Source of the DNA: Eledone cirrhosa
Lineage: Eukaryota; Mollusca; Cephalopoda; Octopoda; Eledonidae
Assembly: GCA_964016885.1 (NCBI GenBank)
Contig: OZ024744.1
Coordinates: forward strand, 114,834,302-114,898,301
Reading direction: 5' to 3'
DNA length: 64,000 nucleotides
Below the pieces are notes generated by a model that saw nothing but the letters and a program-made list of their open reading frames with translations, had not been told where the DNA came from and did not search any database. Made by a program: the position numbers and the translations under genes. Positions 1 to 9,429 of the stretch are shown piece by piece (positions within the stretch are counted from its first letter, which is position 1; every line of letters begins with the position of its first letter).

Positions 1-1
1 C

Positions 2-919
2 TCCAGCCAGTATCTCAAAGAACTCTGTCATCCCATCAGGTGTAATGACTTGGGCTTTGGTGTTGGTGTAGAGCAGTGATATCAGGTCCACTATCTTCTT
101 GGAGATTCCATAAGCCTGTAAGATCTTCATCAGGCAGTAACAGTCCACAGAATCAAAGGCCTTCCTAAAGTCAATGAAAACCATGACCGCAGGAAGGCAC
201 TTTGCTCTAGCTCCCTCTAATATCCTCCTCAGCATCAGGATGTGACTGGTGGTTGATCTACCCTCTCTGAAGCCGTTCTGGTTGTCCCTGAGCTTCTTCT
301 CCATCTCAGGCTGGATCCTGTTAAGAATCATCCTGTTGAGGGACTTTGCCACAAGTGACGTCAGTGAGATCCCCCGGTAGTTGTTGGTGTTAGAGAGATC
401 TCCCTTCTTTGGCACTGGGACGATGTTACTGATCCTCCACTGATTCGGGGCAACTCCTTTCTCCAGTGCCCCGTTACAGAACCCCAGGATGATATCATCA
501 AAATCACACCTCTTCATCACCTCTGATGCCACTCCATCTTCTCCATGAGCCTTACCCTCCTTGATCTTCTTCTTGGCTCTCTGAAGCTCCTCTCTGGTGA
601 AGGGCTCTGTCTCAACATCCAGTTCCTCAAACAGCCGCCTGATCTCCCCAGTGCTCTGGGCTGTGGAGGGTGGCTCTCCTAGTAGGGTCCTAAAATGGTC
701 TAGCCATTTCCTCTTCCTATCCTCGGGCCCCGTTCCCTGGATCTGACTCGAACACCTTCTCTTCCTCCCTGTGATCTCGCTGATGATCATCCAGCTCTCC
801 TTACATCCAGATCTGTCAACCGCTCTCTCCACACTTCTGATCTTCTCTATCAGTGCCTCCTCTCTGACCTCAGTGTAAGCGGTACAGAGCTCTTCCCACA
901 TCACCTCCACAGTCTCTAA
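2..919 (-). mobile_element. LINE reverse transcriptase half, APE-class (RTE-like), partial
   Basis: Read on the minus strand this stretch is open for about 306 codons and leaves the window at base 1. After a linker with a KESWMIISEITG segment comes the N-terminal half of an RT domain: NNYRGISL, then NQNGFREGRSTT, then FIDFRKAFDSVD (near 180-140), which is RT motif A with its catalytic Asp. The YxDD box would lie outside the window. The family copies itself by target-primed reverse transcription. No stop or frameshift is visible, so this half is fairly young. It lies head to head with the endonuclease half at 922-1655. The RTE-like assignment is from remembered family style; class (LINE RT) is much surer than clade. 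Confidence 0.88.
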
Positions 920-921
920 CC

Positions 922-1651
922 GAGAGGGACAGTGATGTGAATGTGGAAGAGTTCCATGAGGAGGTGTGTAGAGCTGTCAACACCACTCAGGCACACAATA
1001 TCCTGCTTGTTTTGGGGGACTTCAATGCACATCTGAGTAAGGAGGGCAGTGAAGATCCTTGCTGGTACTTCCATAACAACACCAACCGAAATGGAAGACT
1101 ACTGAGAGACACCCTGCTGGAGGCGAACTTGATGGCGACTAACCTAAGGTTTAGGAATAATCTGGGGAAGATGTGGACCTACATCTCAGATATGCTCCTG
1201 TCCAAGTCCCAGATTGATTTCATTCTGGTGAGGAAAAAGTGGCGGAATAGTGTTCTGAACACGGAACCATACAGCTATTTCAGTACACTGGGTCGTGACC
1301 ACCGGCTTGTTATGAGTTAGGTCCGCGTGAGCTTAAGAAAGAGCAAGGCTCAGCCCCGGAGAACAATCTATGACTGGGGAGCTTTCAAGGAAGATGATAA
1401 GCTACAGGAGAGGTTCACAGTGGAAGTGAGAAACAGGTTTAGTGCTCTGTGTGGAGAGTCAGAGGAGAGAGAGATTGGATGGACTGAGGAGAGTGTGACG
1501 AGGAGGTACGGGCACTTCACCAATGCAGTGGCGGAAGCAAGTGAAACCCTGGTGCCGAGGAAAAAGAACAAAGGGAAGCACGTCAGCTCTGCAAACCCAA
1601 AAGTGTGTGCAGCCAGAGAACACCTGAAAGCTGCCAGGGACCAATTCTATG

Positions 1652-1655
<4 letters not shown>
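922..1655 (+). mobile_element. LINE apurinic-type endonuclease half plus linker, inverted relative to its RT
   Basis: The plus strand encodes the C-terminal part of an EEP-type LINE endonuclease: LVLGDFNAHL (the GDFN motif), RNGRLLRDTLLEANL, MWTYISD, QIDFILVRKKW (catalytic Asp) and LGRDHRLV (usually SDHRLV; the His is kept). One in-frame TAG at 1318-1320 breaks the frame, which then continues in the same phase through a linker (YDWGAFKEDDKLQERFTVEV to AAREHLKAARDQFYAD) until it meets a TA microsatellite at about 1655. A start codon is not expected, because the frame already runs in from the junction near 920. The reading direction is opposite to the RT half next door. Confidence 0.86.
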
Positions 1656-1708
<53 letters not shown>

Positions 1709-1733
1709 ATATATGTGTATATATATATATACG
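1653..1733. repeat. (TA)n-(TG)n microsatellite
   Basis: Runs of TA, then TG, then TA again cut off the endonuclease segment. Apparent ORFs here translate as YIYIYI or VCVCVY and are not genes. Confidence 0.97.
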
Positions 1734-1739
1734 GGAGAG

Positions 1740-2140
1740 ATGACCCCTTAGCCTTTGTCAAGGCAGAATTCTAGGAGAAGGAAAACTCTGATATAACACC
1801 TGCAACCCTGATGGTATCCAATGATGTTGACGTGTTCTTCTTTTTGGTAAATATCATCATGGTTAAGAGAGTGGGACTGGCTTTGTGCAGTGCCTTTGCT
1901 CACTATAAAAGCTTCACGGAACAGGCATTGCTTTATATCTGGAGATCTCTCTGCACTTGTCGTTACATGGTACCATGGGCCCAGCACTATGTGTCAATAA
2001 TTGTCACAGGTGTAGTGTTTGTACCAGAGTTTTCAAGTCGCTGGCTGGACTAAAAAGTCACTCGTTCAGCGCATCGGTAGGGGTTCTCCTACATGGATAT
2101 AAAGTAGTGGCCGTACTCGAAAACGAGTTGGCAGCCACCA
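1740..2140. other. unassigned stretch with a zinc-finger-like remnant
   Basis: No convincing gene. Short ORFs on both strands lack recognisable domains. On the plus strand near 2006-2068 the translation CSVCTRVFKSLAGLKSH has the C-x2-C-x12-H spacing of a C2H2 finger, but the second His is missing. Some mobile-element ORFs end in such a finger, so this may be the eroded end of a LINE; that is a guess. Confidence 0.3.
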
Positions 2141-2307
2141 TAGATATATATATATATGTACATAAATTGAAAATAACTTTTTGTGTTTTTCTTTTGTGTA
2201 TATGTGTATATATGTATATATGTGTATATATGTATATATGTGTATATATGTGTATGTGTGTGTATATATATATATATATGTGTGTGTATGTGTGTAGTGT
2301 GTAGGTG

Positions 2308-2375
<68 letters not shown>

Positions 2376-2675
2376 TACATATATATATGCGTATGTGCGT
2401 GTGTACGTACTTATGCGTATGTGTGTATGTAACTTTATATTTATGCTTTTATCTTTAAGAAAATTTTATACTATATGTGTGTATGTGGTTTTATGCATTT
2501 ATGTGTGCGTGTATATGTATTTGTATGTATATACTCTTTTGTGTCTGTGCTGTGTTTATATGTATGGGGTGTGCTTGTATAATTATATGTATGCGTATGC
2601 GTGTGTGTATATGTATATATATGTGTGTGTGTATGTACACATATATGTATATATATATATATATGTATGTGTGTG

Positions 2676-2748
<73 letters not shown>

Positions 2749-2752
2749 GCAA
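2141..2752. repeat. composite TA/TG/TATG microsatellite
   Basis: About 600 bp of mixed (TA)n, (TG)n, TGTATA and TATG runs, with a short less repetitive patch around 2430-2590. ORFs on both strands consist of Tyr/Ile/Val/Cys dipeptide runs and carry no information. Confidence 0.95.
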
Positions 2753-2878
2753 AAGTTCTATTTAAATTGTTGAGATACAACAAGCAAATATTTTTATAAC
2801 TGATATAAAGCACTCAACAAGTATTTGGAGTAAACATACGATATTAACAAATGGAAACTATATTTATAAAACCATATT

Positions 2879-2943
2879 TATTTTATTATACATATTTCAA
2901 GGACACCACGTTAAATTATGGTGTGCTTTCATCAGACAAAATA
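2879..2943 (-). ncRNA. type I hammerhead ribozyme motif, left arm of foldback 1
   Basis: This is the mirror copy of the motif at 3050-3114, read on the minus strand. The CTGATGA box lies at 2935-2929 and the GAA box at 2898-2896. The predicted cleavage site after UA lies between 2887 and 2886. Stem I, II and III sequences are the same as in the right arm. An RNA copied from this strand would also contain the complementary arm, which could pair with the ribozyme and hold it inactive. Confidence 0.75.
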
Positions 2944-3049
2944 CAATATAGATCAGTTTTATAAATAAATATTGACAAACCCTTAAAAAATGCAACCACT
3001 ACTGTTCCAACAGTAATGGTTGCATTATTTATAAAACTGATCTATATTG

Positions 3050-3114
3050 TATTTTGTCTGATGAAAGCACACCATAATTTAACGTGGTGTCCTTGAAATA
3101 TGTATAATAAAATA
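3050..3114 (+). ncRNA. type I hammerhead ribozyme motif, right arm of foldback 1
   Basis: The order fits a type I hammerhead. Stem I strand 3050-3057 is followed by the core box CTGATGA (3058-3064). Stem II is AAG/CTT, a C.C mismatch, then ACACCA/TGGTGT. GAA is at 3095-3097. A 3-bp stem III (ATA/TAT around TG) follows, then the H17 base A at 3106, and the other stem I strand at 3107-3114 pairs over 8 bp with one G.U. Cleavage is predicted between 3106 and 3107. Very short stem III is known from hammerheads of Penelope-like elements and animal retrozymes, which tend to act as dimers. Confidence 0.78.
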
Positions 3115-3153
3115 AATATGGTTTTATAAATATAGTTTCCATTTGTTAATATC

Positions 3154-3235
<82 letters not shown>

Positions 3236-3240
3236 TATAT
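3154..3240. repeat. (TA)n microsatellite
   Basis: Nearly pure TA run directly abutting the right arm of foldback element 1. 3241-3308 is unique AT-rich sequence with nothing recognisable. Confidence 0.97.
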
Positions 3241-3308
3241 TATATTTAGAGATTAAACTCTTAGTCGTTTACAATTAATCAACTCAAAGAAAATGGCATT
3301 TCTGAGCA

Positions 3309-3522
<214 letters not shown>

Positions 3523-3720
3523 ACGAAGGAAATGTGGTAAGGAACCAGGTGGACCATAACGCACCAAAGTACTCAATACTTAGGGTAGTAGAGTGGGTAA
3601 TAGGAACAAGTAAGACCCCGACGGCTGAGCTCAAGCCGTTTCGACGGCTAATTCTGAATTCCAGAATTACCCGTCGAAATGGCTTGAGCTCAGCCATCGG
3701 GGTCTTACTTGTTCCTATAT
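3523..3720. repeat. foldback repeat with 57-bp arms (3600-3656 / 3662-3718)
   Basis: A leader at 3523-3599 precedes two arms around the 5-nt loop 3657-3661, with a few mismatches between them. Both strands translate over the arms to similar peptides containing AELKPFRR and RRNGLSSA, which I recall as a recurrent repeat-derived peptide in cephalopod gene models. That resemblance follows from the palindrome and does not make it a gene. Confidence 0.8.
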
Positions 3721-3862
3721 ATATAGTTTTTTTTGTGCATTTGCTTACCACGTGCGTTTGGTCATTTATTATTATTGTTATTATTATTATTTTTATTTTT
3801 ATTTTAATTTTAAATTTTGCCTACTTGTATCGCTGTCAACTTAATAATTGTGGATAAATAAA
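3721..3862. other. AT-rich spacer, no gene seen
   Basis: T-rich sequence with a TTATTA run. No coding potential or element was recognised. Confidence 0.6.
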
Positions 3863-4050
3863 GGTGGATTGGCAGTATCGGTAGAGGGTTGGACGCCATG
3901 CTTTCCACCATAGTTACGTCCCTTTACAGTCTGAGTTCAAATCCCGCCGAGGTTAACTTTGCCTTTCATCCTTACGGAGTCGATAAAATAAAGTAGCAGT
4001 AATGTACTGGGTAATTGCTGGCCTTGTGCCTAAAGTAGAAACAAATATTT
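3863..4050 (+). mobile_element. tRNA-derived SINE, cephalopod type, near full length
   Basis: It starts with ggattggcagtatcggtaga, the tRNA-like box A region, has a box B at GTTCAAATCCC (near 3930), continues through the GTCGATAAAATAAAGTA core, and ends with GCCTTGTGCCTAAAGTAGAA. The boxes are the internal RNA polymerase III promoter. It encodes nothing and depends on a partner LINE for mobility. It is not a functional tRNA gene. I found no clear target-site duplication here. Confidence 0.93.
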
Positions 4051-4258
4051 TATATTTTTTTAATTTTTTTAATTTCCTTAATCTTTATTTTTTTATGTAA
4101 CGGCCTATTATGATTATTTATTCTTATTTGTGTGTGTGCATATGTATTCTTTTATATGTGAGTACGTATGCATGTGTGTATATATATATGTGTGTATGTA
4201 TGTGTATGTATGTGTATGTATCTCTCTCTCTATATATATATATATGTGTGTGTGCATG

Positions 4259-4289
<31 letters not shown>

Positions 4290-4700
4290 TGGTGTATTTA
4301 TGTATGGATATGTATATATATATGTGTGTGTGTGTGTATATGCGTCTCTGTGTATATGTATATATGCGTGTATATATTTATATCTATATGTATATATGTG
4401 CGTATATCTGAGTGTGTGTACGTGTGTGTTGTTATATATTCTTATTTATTATTCTCCCCCCCCCCTCTTTTTTTCCTCCAGCCTCACTTTCATATCTGTT
4501 ATATTTTGTTTTTCAAATCCACTGTCACTAAAGACACCAGGATTTTTTCATTCTCATGAATGAAAGCAATTTTCGTTGCTTCAAGAAACCACTGGTAAAT
4601 GAAATAATTATTTTATGTTGTTTATTACATAACTAATAAGCTCTGTAACCTTCATAGAGCACTCTTTTTTCCTGGACCTTTCCGACGGAATCACTTCATT

Positions 4701-4720
<20 letters not shown>
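4051..4720. repeat. TATG/TGTA composite microsatellite and AT-rich flanks
   Basis: 4110-4440 is a mosaic of TG, TA, TATG and TC runs; ORFs over it are low-complexity Tyr/Val/Cys. 4441-4700 is unique sequence with a C9 and a T-rich run, without a recognisable gene. A (TA)n tract at 4701-4723 leads into foldback element 2. Confidence 0.9.
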
Positions 4721-4733
<13 letters not shown>

Positions 4734-4764
4734 AGAACAAAAGATGGTTAAAAGAGTTCCATGT

Positions 4765-4833
4765 ATTTTATTATGCGCATTTCAAAAACAAATATCATCA
4801 TGCAATAATATTTGTGTTTTCATCAGATAAAAC
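4765..4833 (-). ncRNA. type I hammerhead ribozyme motif, left arm of foldback 2
   Basis: Mirror copy of the motif at 4937-5005, read on the minus strand, with CTGATGA at 4826-4820 and the predicted cleavage between 4772 and 4771. The structure is the same as in the right arm. Confidence 0.75.
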
Positions 4834-4936
4834 AGGAGGACATGATATGAAGGTTAAAAAACACTTGTGGATAGTTCAGTTTTAAATCAACTGAACTATC
4901 CACAAGTGTTTTTTAACCTTCATATCATGTCCTCCT

Positions 4937-5005
4937 GTTTTATCTGATGAAAACACAAATATTATTGCATGATGATATTTGTTTTTGAAATGCGCATAAT
5001 AAAAT
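4937..5005 (+). ncRNA. type I hammerhead ribozyme motif, right arm of foldback 2
   Basis: Stem I is GTTTTAT (4937-4943) against ATAAAAT (4999-5005), closed by a G.U pair. CTGATGA is at 4944-4950. Stem II is AAA/TTT, a C.U mismatch, then ACAAATAT/ATATTTGT. GAA is at 4987-4989. Stem III is ATG/CAT around CG, and H17 is A at 4998. Relative to element 1 the inner part of stem II is a different sequence that still pairs, and a pair in stem III changes from A-U to G-C. This is covariation within an unchanged core and supports a real ribozyme fold. Confidence 0.8.
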
Positions 5006-5046
5006 ACATGGAACTCTTTTAACCATCTTTTGTTCTTATATATTAT

Positions 5047-5129
5047 GTATACTCCAGTCCTACAAACTGTAGAGTGCTTCTTATCCGATATCTGCATTGC
5101 TTTATTGTACTACAATAAAACTCACCTCC

Positions 5130-5161
<32 letters not shown>

Positions 5162-5580
5162 TATATAGTAGAATAATCGAGTATCGAAAAATCGGCGCAC
5201 GAGTTCACGATAAACAAAATTCGACATGAGTGGCAGAGGGCTCAATAATTCAGAGAAATCAGAGCTATAACTATCGTTAAAATACCAACACACATAGATT
5301 ATGTCTAAAATCAACCATACGACCGAAAAATTACGATCAGGAAGATTCGGGTCACTCAGATAAAATATCAATAAATCAATAAATCATGTGAATGTAAAAA
5401 GCTTACCCGGACCCACTAGAAAGATGGTAAATCTAGCTTCTTGGGTTTCTGTAAATCCTTAAACCGCCCACTATCAGCCCACATAAAAATATATAAGACT
5501 TCTAGAGAGCGGCGGACCGGAAATACTTTATCAACGAGCTTTGTCCAGACGAATAAAAAAGCCAACCCTAGCTGAAAACG
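5047..5580. other. unique sequence, no gene recognised
   Basis: A (TA)n run at 5131-5168 is followed by about 400 bp of non-repetitive sequence. Short minus-strand ORFs (5129-5371 and 5416-5601) run partly into microsatellites and show no domain I recognise. Confidence 0.5.
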
Positions 5581-5643
<63 letters not shown>

Positions 5644-5660
5644 AGAGAGAGAGAGAGAGC
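5580..5660. repeat. (CA)n-(TA)n-(GA)n microsatellite
   Basis: Three consecutive dinucleotide runs. The SINE at 5670 begins just to the right. Confidence 0.96.
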
Positions 5661-5669
5661 GATACGAAT

Positions 5670-5842
5670 AATAATTGTTTCTACTTTAGGCACAAGGCCA
5701 GCAATTGGCCAGTACATTACTGGTACTTTATTTTATCGAACCCGTAAGGATGAAAGGCAAAGTTAACCTCGGTGGGATTTGAACTCAGACCATAAAGCGC
5801 CGTAACTCTTTGCTGCATAGCATGGCGTCTGACCCTCTACCG
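5670..5842 (-). mobile_element. tRNA-derived SINE, minus strand, slightly 5'-truncated
   Basis: On the minus strand it runs from GGTAGAGGGTC (near box A) through box B (GTTCAAATCCC) to the GTGCCTAAAGTAGAAACAATTATT tail region. The first ~15 bases of the SINE consensus are missing. The 11-bp string cgaataataat occurs at 5665-5675 and 5841-5851 and is a plausible target-site duplication, though it overlaps the AT-rich SINE tail. Confidence 0.9.
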
Positions 5843-5892
5843 AATAATAATAAACTTGAACTCATCTCAGGGAAAAGCGGACGTAAAATGAT

Positions 5893-5893
<1 letters not shown>

Positions 5894-5960
<67 letters not shown>
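5894..5960. repeat. (TA)n microsatellite
   Basis: Pure TA run leading into the inverted repeat that begins near 5969. Confidence 0.97.
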
Positions 5961-5964
<4 letters not shown>

Positions 5965-5968
5965 TGTA

Positions 5969-6264
<296 letters not shown>

Positions 6265-6326
6265 TGCAGAGTATATATATATTATTCAAAATATTAATAA
6301 ATGAAAAATATTCTCATAACCAAAAT

Positions 6327-6395
6327 ATATATTTTATTATACATATTTCAAAGGTACAATGGTGTTTCAGTACGTTTTCATCAGATAAAATATAT
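6327..6395 (-). ncRNA. type I hammerhead ribozyme motif, single copy
   Basis: Read on the minus strand, stem I pairs 6395-6385 with 6337-6327 over 11 bp without mismatch. CTGATGA is at 6384-6378. Stem II is AAA/TTT, a C.C mismatch, then GTAC/GTAC. GAA is at 6349-6347. Stem III is ATA/TAT around TG. Cleavage is predicted between 6338 and 6337. Unlike the other two loci there is no inverted partner. The flank at 6411-6420 holds ttaaatcaac, the same bases that form the loop of foldback element 2, after which TA repeats begin, so this looks like half of such an element. Confidence 0.8.
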
Positions 6396-6419
6396 GCGAG
6401 CAGTGAAGTGTTAAATCAA

Positions 6420-6463
6420 CATATATATATATACACACACACACACACATATATATATATAAG
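6420..6463. repeat. (TA)n-(CA)n-(TA)n microsatellite
   Basis: Short dinucleotide runs directly beside the single hammerhead element. Confidence 0.94.
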
Positions 6464-7370
6464 AATGTACACACAAAGAGACACATAACACACATATATA
6501 TGAATTTAAAGCAGTCACGTAATATTTAAATCATGATTATCTACACCGTCTTAATAATTTATTCATTAAACAATGTTATTGTATCAAAGTGTCAAAGGAA
6601 TGTCTTTTTTTCTTTTTTTTTGTCTATCTGTTAGAACACGAAAAGTGTGAAACACAGAATGTTCACTTTTCGTGTTCTAACATATATGCCTAGCTTCTTT
6701 AAAAATTTTTCGGGGATAGCCGTGGTGGTGATCGTATGTGATTGGCTAATTTTCAACCAATCAGAGTACCTCTCTCTATATCTCTTCCACTGTTACTTAC
6801 GCCTGTTTCTCTCTATCTGTTCCGTCTCTATTTATATCTCTTACTCTTTCGCTTTGCACTCCTCCCCTTCAATACCATCTCTCCCCCTCTCTATATATTT
6901 GTTACTCTATCGCTGCACGCTCCTCTCCTTCAATATATCAATTACACACGCTTTACACTCCTTTATCCCCAGCGCCCCTATATATACACCCCCTCTCCCG
7001 CATCTATATTTTAATGTACCGTTGCACCGTGAATACATGTGTCTATATATATATATACATATATATTGTATATACACATTCATGTATGTGTATACACACT
7101 CATGTATGTATATACACTGGTTTTATGTGTGTATTGTAAATTTGTACTGTTAAAACACGAAACTAACATTCGATTGACACTTTGATTACCTGTACAGGCA
7201 ATAGTTATTAGAATGCTGTTGAAGTGTGTATATATTTTTGGGGGACATCCTGTATATACACACATTATATATAATACAATAAACAGATAAATACACACAT
7301 ATATATATGAGCTTATTTAATTATAAATATTGTGAATTTTTAACTCAGTTCAATTATATATATAAATGGC
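6464..7370. other. pyrimidine-rich and AT-rich spacer with a 19-bp hairpin
   Basis: A perfect inverted repeat, 6629-6647 against 6664-6682 with a 16-nt loop, is the clearest structure. 6770-7020 is rich in C and T with many TCTCT and ATATATC pieces; plus-strand ORFs over it are Leu/Ser/Tyr-rich and lack domains. 7040-7115 contains TATG-type microsatellite. No gene was recognised. Confidence 0.5.
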
Positions 7371-7403
7371 TTCTACAGGACTAGAACTGTTTCATTCGAA
7401 AGA
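7371..7403 (+). repeat. second copy of the gcttctacaggactag motif
   Basis: About 30 bp nearly identical to the motif starting at 5977, here without the inverted arms or the TA core. It marks a dispersed repeat of unknown class. Confidence 0.7.
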
Positions 7404-7520
7404 AATCATCATAATATTGAGAGGGGGGACTAGATAAAATATTTCAAATCAAATGTGTATAAGTTATAAGTTAAAATGTATAAATAGAGACGATAGTGGA
7501 GGTATATCTGTTTAGTGGAA

Positions 7521-7587
7521 CAGTAGACGATAGAATTAAATACAGACGATAATCTCCCTTTAATGAAACAGCAGACGATAGAATTAA
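7521..7587 (+). repeat. two-copy direct repeat, period 48 bp
   Basis: The 19-bp string starting cagtagacgatagaattaa at 7521 recurs at 7569 with one change. It is a small tandem duplication in otherwise featureless AT-rich sequence. Confidence 0.75.
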
Positions 7588-7607
7588 GGCAATTTAAATT
7601 TTAAGCA

Positions 7608-7668
7608 TTTGCATTTTTGCCTTTCATCGTTACGGGGTCGATAAAATAAAGTACCAGTAATACACTGT
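7608..7668 (+). mobile_element. SINE fragment (core only)
   Basis: Contains GCCTTTCATCGTTACGGGGT, then the GATAAAATAAAGTACCAGTA core of the SINE family, without the tRNA-related head or the tail. Confidence 0.85.
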
Positions 7669-7799
7669 CACTAGACGACTTTCAAATTGAATTGTTGGTT
7701 CCATTTCTTTAGTATTTTCAATTGTAGTTATCTACTTAAAAAGCGTTACACGGTTAGAGACATAATTCGTAAGTTATATCTTCCCTATTAAACCATTGC

Positions 7800-8015
7800 A
7801 TTATTTCGCCTACAGGGCGGTGAATTGGCAGTATCGGTAGAGGGTTGGACGCCATGCTTTCTAGCATAGTTACGTCCCTTTACAGTCTAGGTTCAAATCC
7901 CGCCGAGGTTAACTTTGCCTTTCATCCTTACGGGGTCGATAAAATAAAGTACCAGTAATGTACTGGGTAATTTGCTGGCCTTGTGCCTAAAGTAGAAACA
8001 ATTATTTCGCCTACA
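7800..8015 (+). mobile_element. full-length tRNA-derived SINE with a 15-bp target-site duplication
   Basis: The SINE body at 7815-8000 runs from GGGCGGTGAATTGGCAGTAT to AGTAGAAACA and has intact box A and box B regions. It is flanked by the identical 15-mer attatttcgcctaca at 7800-7814 and 8001-8015. The first six bases also resemble the SINE tail, but the unique tcgcctaca part makes a genuine duplication likely. This is the best preserved mobile element in the window and defines the ends of the family. Confidence 0.96.
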
Positions 8016-8224
8016 ATAGAACAAAAATGAAATGTTCTTTAAAGAAACAGGAATATAACTTTATAAAAAAAAAAGTTGCATCCGCTTCTTTTATCATTGA
8101 TAATTTTTTCGTTTTAATATTAATTGTTTTTTGCAGTTGTTTATATTAAAAATCTTACTGTAATATTTACTTAAACGAAGGCAAACATCTAAACTTATAG
8201 ATTAATCTTGAGCGAAGGACTAGA

Positions 8225-8228
<4 letters not shown>

Positions 8229-8311
<83 letters not shown>
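8229..8311. repeat. (TC)n-(TA)n microsatellite
   Basis: TC run followed directly by a TA run. 8312-8690 is unique AT-rich sequence in which I see no gene. Confidence 0.97.
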
Positions 8312-8315
<4 letters not shown>

Positions 8316-8691
8316 GAAGAATGATAAAATTTCAAGCAAAGAGTTTAATTAGGTATATTTTGTAATATTATTAACTAATTATTATAATTAACGCGCATAT
8401 TTTGCTATCCTCAAACACGTTTACACATGGCATGAAATATAACTAATCCGAGATGGCTAGGTTTCATCTTCTAACTGGATAAACGAAATCCATTATGTCT
8501 TGACAACAACATGAGGTAACATTATGTTATTCACAGACACACTTTGTACACTGTTCCATATCAGAATGTATTTCCTTCGTCACATTCACAAACAGTATTG
8601 AAAATATGTTCTTCGGCAAATAAAAATGTTTTGTTCATAATATTTCAACTAGCGATTGCTCTACTCCACGCACGACCACCATAAATTAATG

Positions 8692-8875
8692 ACCAGCTCA
8701 ACACAAGTATTGGTAGAGCGTCAGACACCATGCTTTGCAGTATTGTTATGGTCCTTTGCATTCTAAGTTCAAATCCTGCCGAGGTTAACTTCGACTTTCA
8801 TACTTACTAATTCGATAAAATAAAGTACCAGTAATGGACTGCCGTAATGGATTTGTGCCGAAAAATAGAAACACT
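8692..8875 (+). mobile_element. diverged tRNA-derived SINE
   Basis: The order matches the SINE family (GGTAGAGCG, CCATGCTTTGCAG, GTTCAAATCC, GATAAAATAAAGTACCAGTA, TTGTGCC, TAGAAACA), but it carries many substitutions and small gaps, so it is an older insertion than the copy at 7815. Confidence 0.88.
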
Positions 8876-9429
8876 ATTAATGTGCAATAAGAGCAAAATA
8901 TAACGACATTGCTCAATTATTTTATCTAATGTTGTAATAACACAAGGAAATGTTGTTTGTGTATTTTTTTTTATATTTGCTCATAGGCTTTTACAATTTC
9001 GCTCAGCCAACAACTATTAAAAAGTGAGTTGCTTAAGATAACAATTTAATCACAAATTGTTGCTATCTTTTAATACACTCCAACAAGTCATCAAATTATG
9101 TACAATAAAAACAAATCTTATTAATTTGCTCAGGGAATATAAAGAAAATGTATATACACTGATAATTGCAATTGTATGTAAATATTTTGTTTTTGTATTG
9201 TATATTTTATGTTTTCTATTATGTATAATATATTGATTTAATATTGATTGTTTTTTGTAGTTGTTTATATTAAAAGTCTGAAAATATTTTTATACATCTT
9301 ACACTAATATTTATAAGATAATTTATAATAACAATTACATAATCTAATTACATTACAACGATAATTTATTATTAATATATATCCTGTTTAACTAGAGTTA
9401 TTACAAGCGTTGCCTTAAAAAAATATTAA
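8876..9429. other. AT-rich spacer, no gene seen
   Basis: Low-GC sequence without ORFs, repeats or RNA genes that I can support, apart from the second copy of the 45-bp dispersed repeat near 9237-9281. Confidence 0.55.

Larger units (their letters stand above)
2836..3157. repeat. foldback element 1: 133-bp inverted arms around a 56-nt loop
   Basis: The left arm 2836-2968 is the reverse complement of the right arm 3025-3157, with no mismatch noticed by eye. The 56-nt loop holds a second hairpin, 2991-3006 against 3009-3024, with one mismatch. Each arm carries a hammerhead-like motif, so the two motifs face in opposite directions. The right end runs into a long (TA)n tract. No protein is encoded. 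It may be an inverted dimer of a small retrozyme-like or Penelope-associated repeat. Confidence 0.93.
4724..5046. repeat. foldback element 2: 158-bp arms with a 7-nt loop
   Basis: Arms 4724-4881 and 4889-5046 are reverse complements around the loop ttaaatc (4882-4888). No mismatch was noticed in the arms. Each arm carries a hammerhead-like motif whose core matches foldback element 1, while most other arm sequence differs. The left arm begins in (TA)n. The short ORF on its minus strand is a by-product of the palindrome. Confidence 0.93.
8112..9281 (+). repeat. dispersed 45-bp direct repeat (8112-8158 and 9237-9281)
   Basis: Both copies contain attgttttttg followed by agttgtttatattaaaa with a few differences. 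The sequence between them is unrelated. It may be two remnants of one old interspersed element. Confidence 0.6.

Noticed and set aside
3600..3718. Gene encoding the AELKPFRR peptide
   Set aside because: The peptide appears on both strands because the DNA is palindromic, and the ORFs run into (TA)n.
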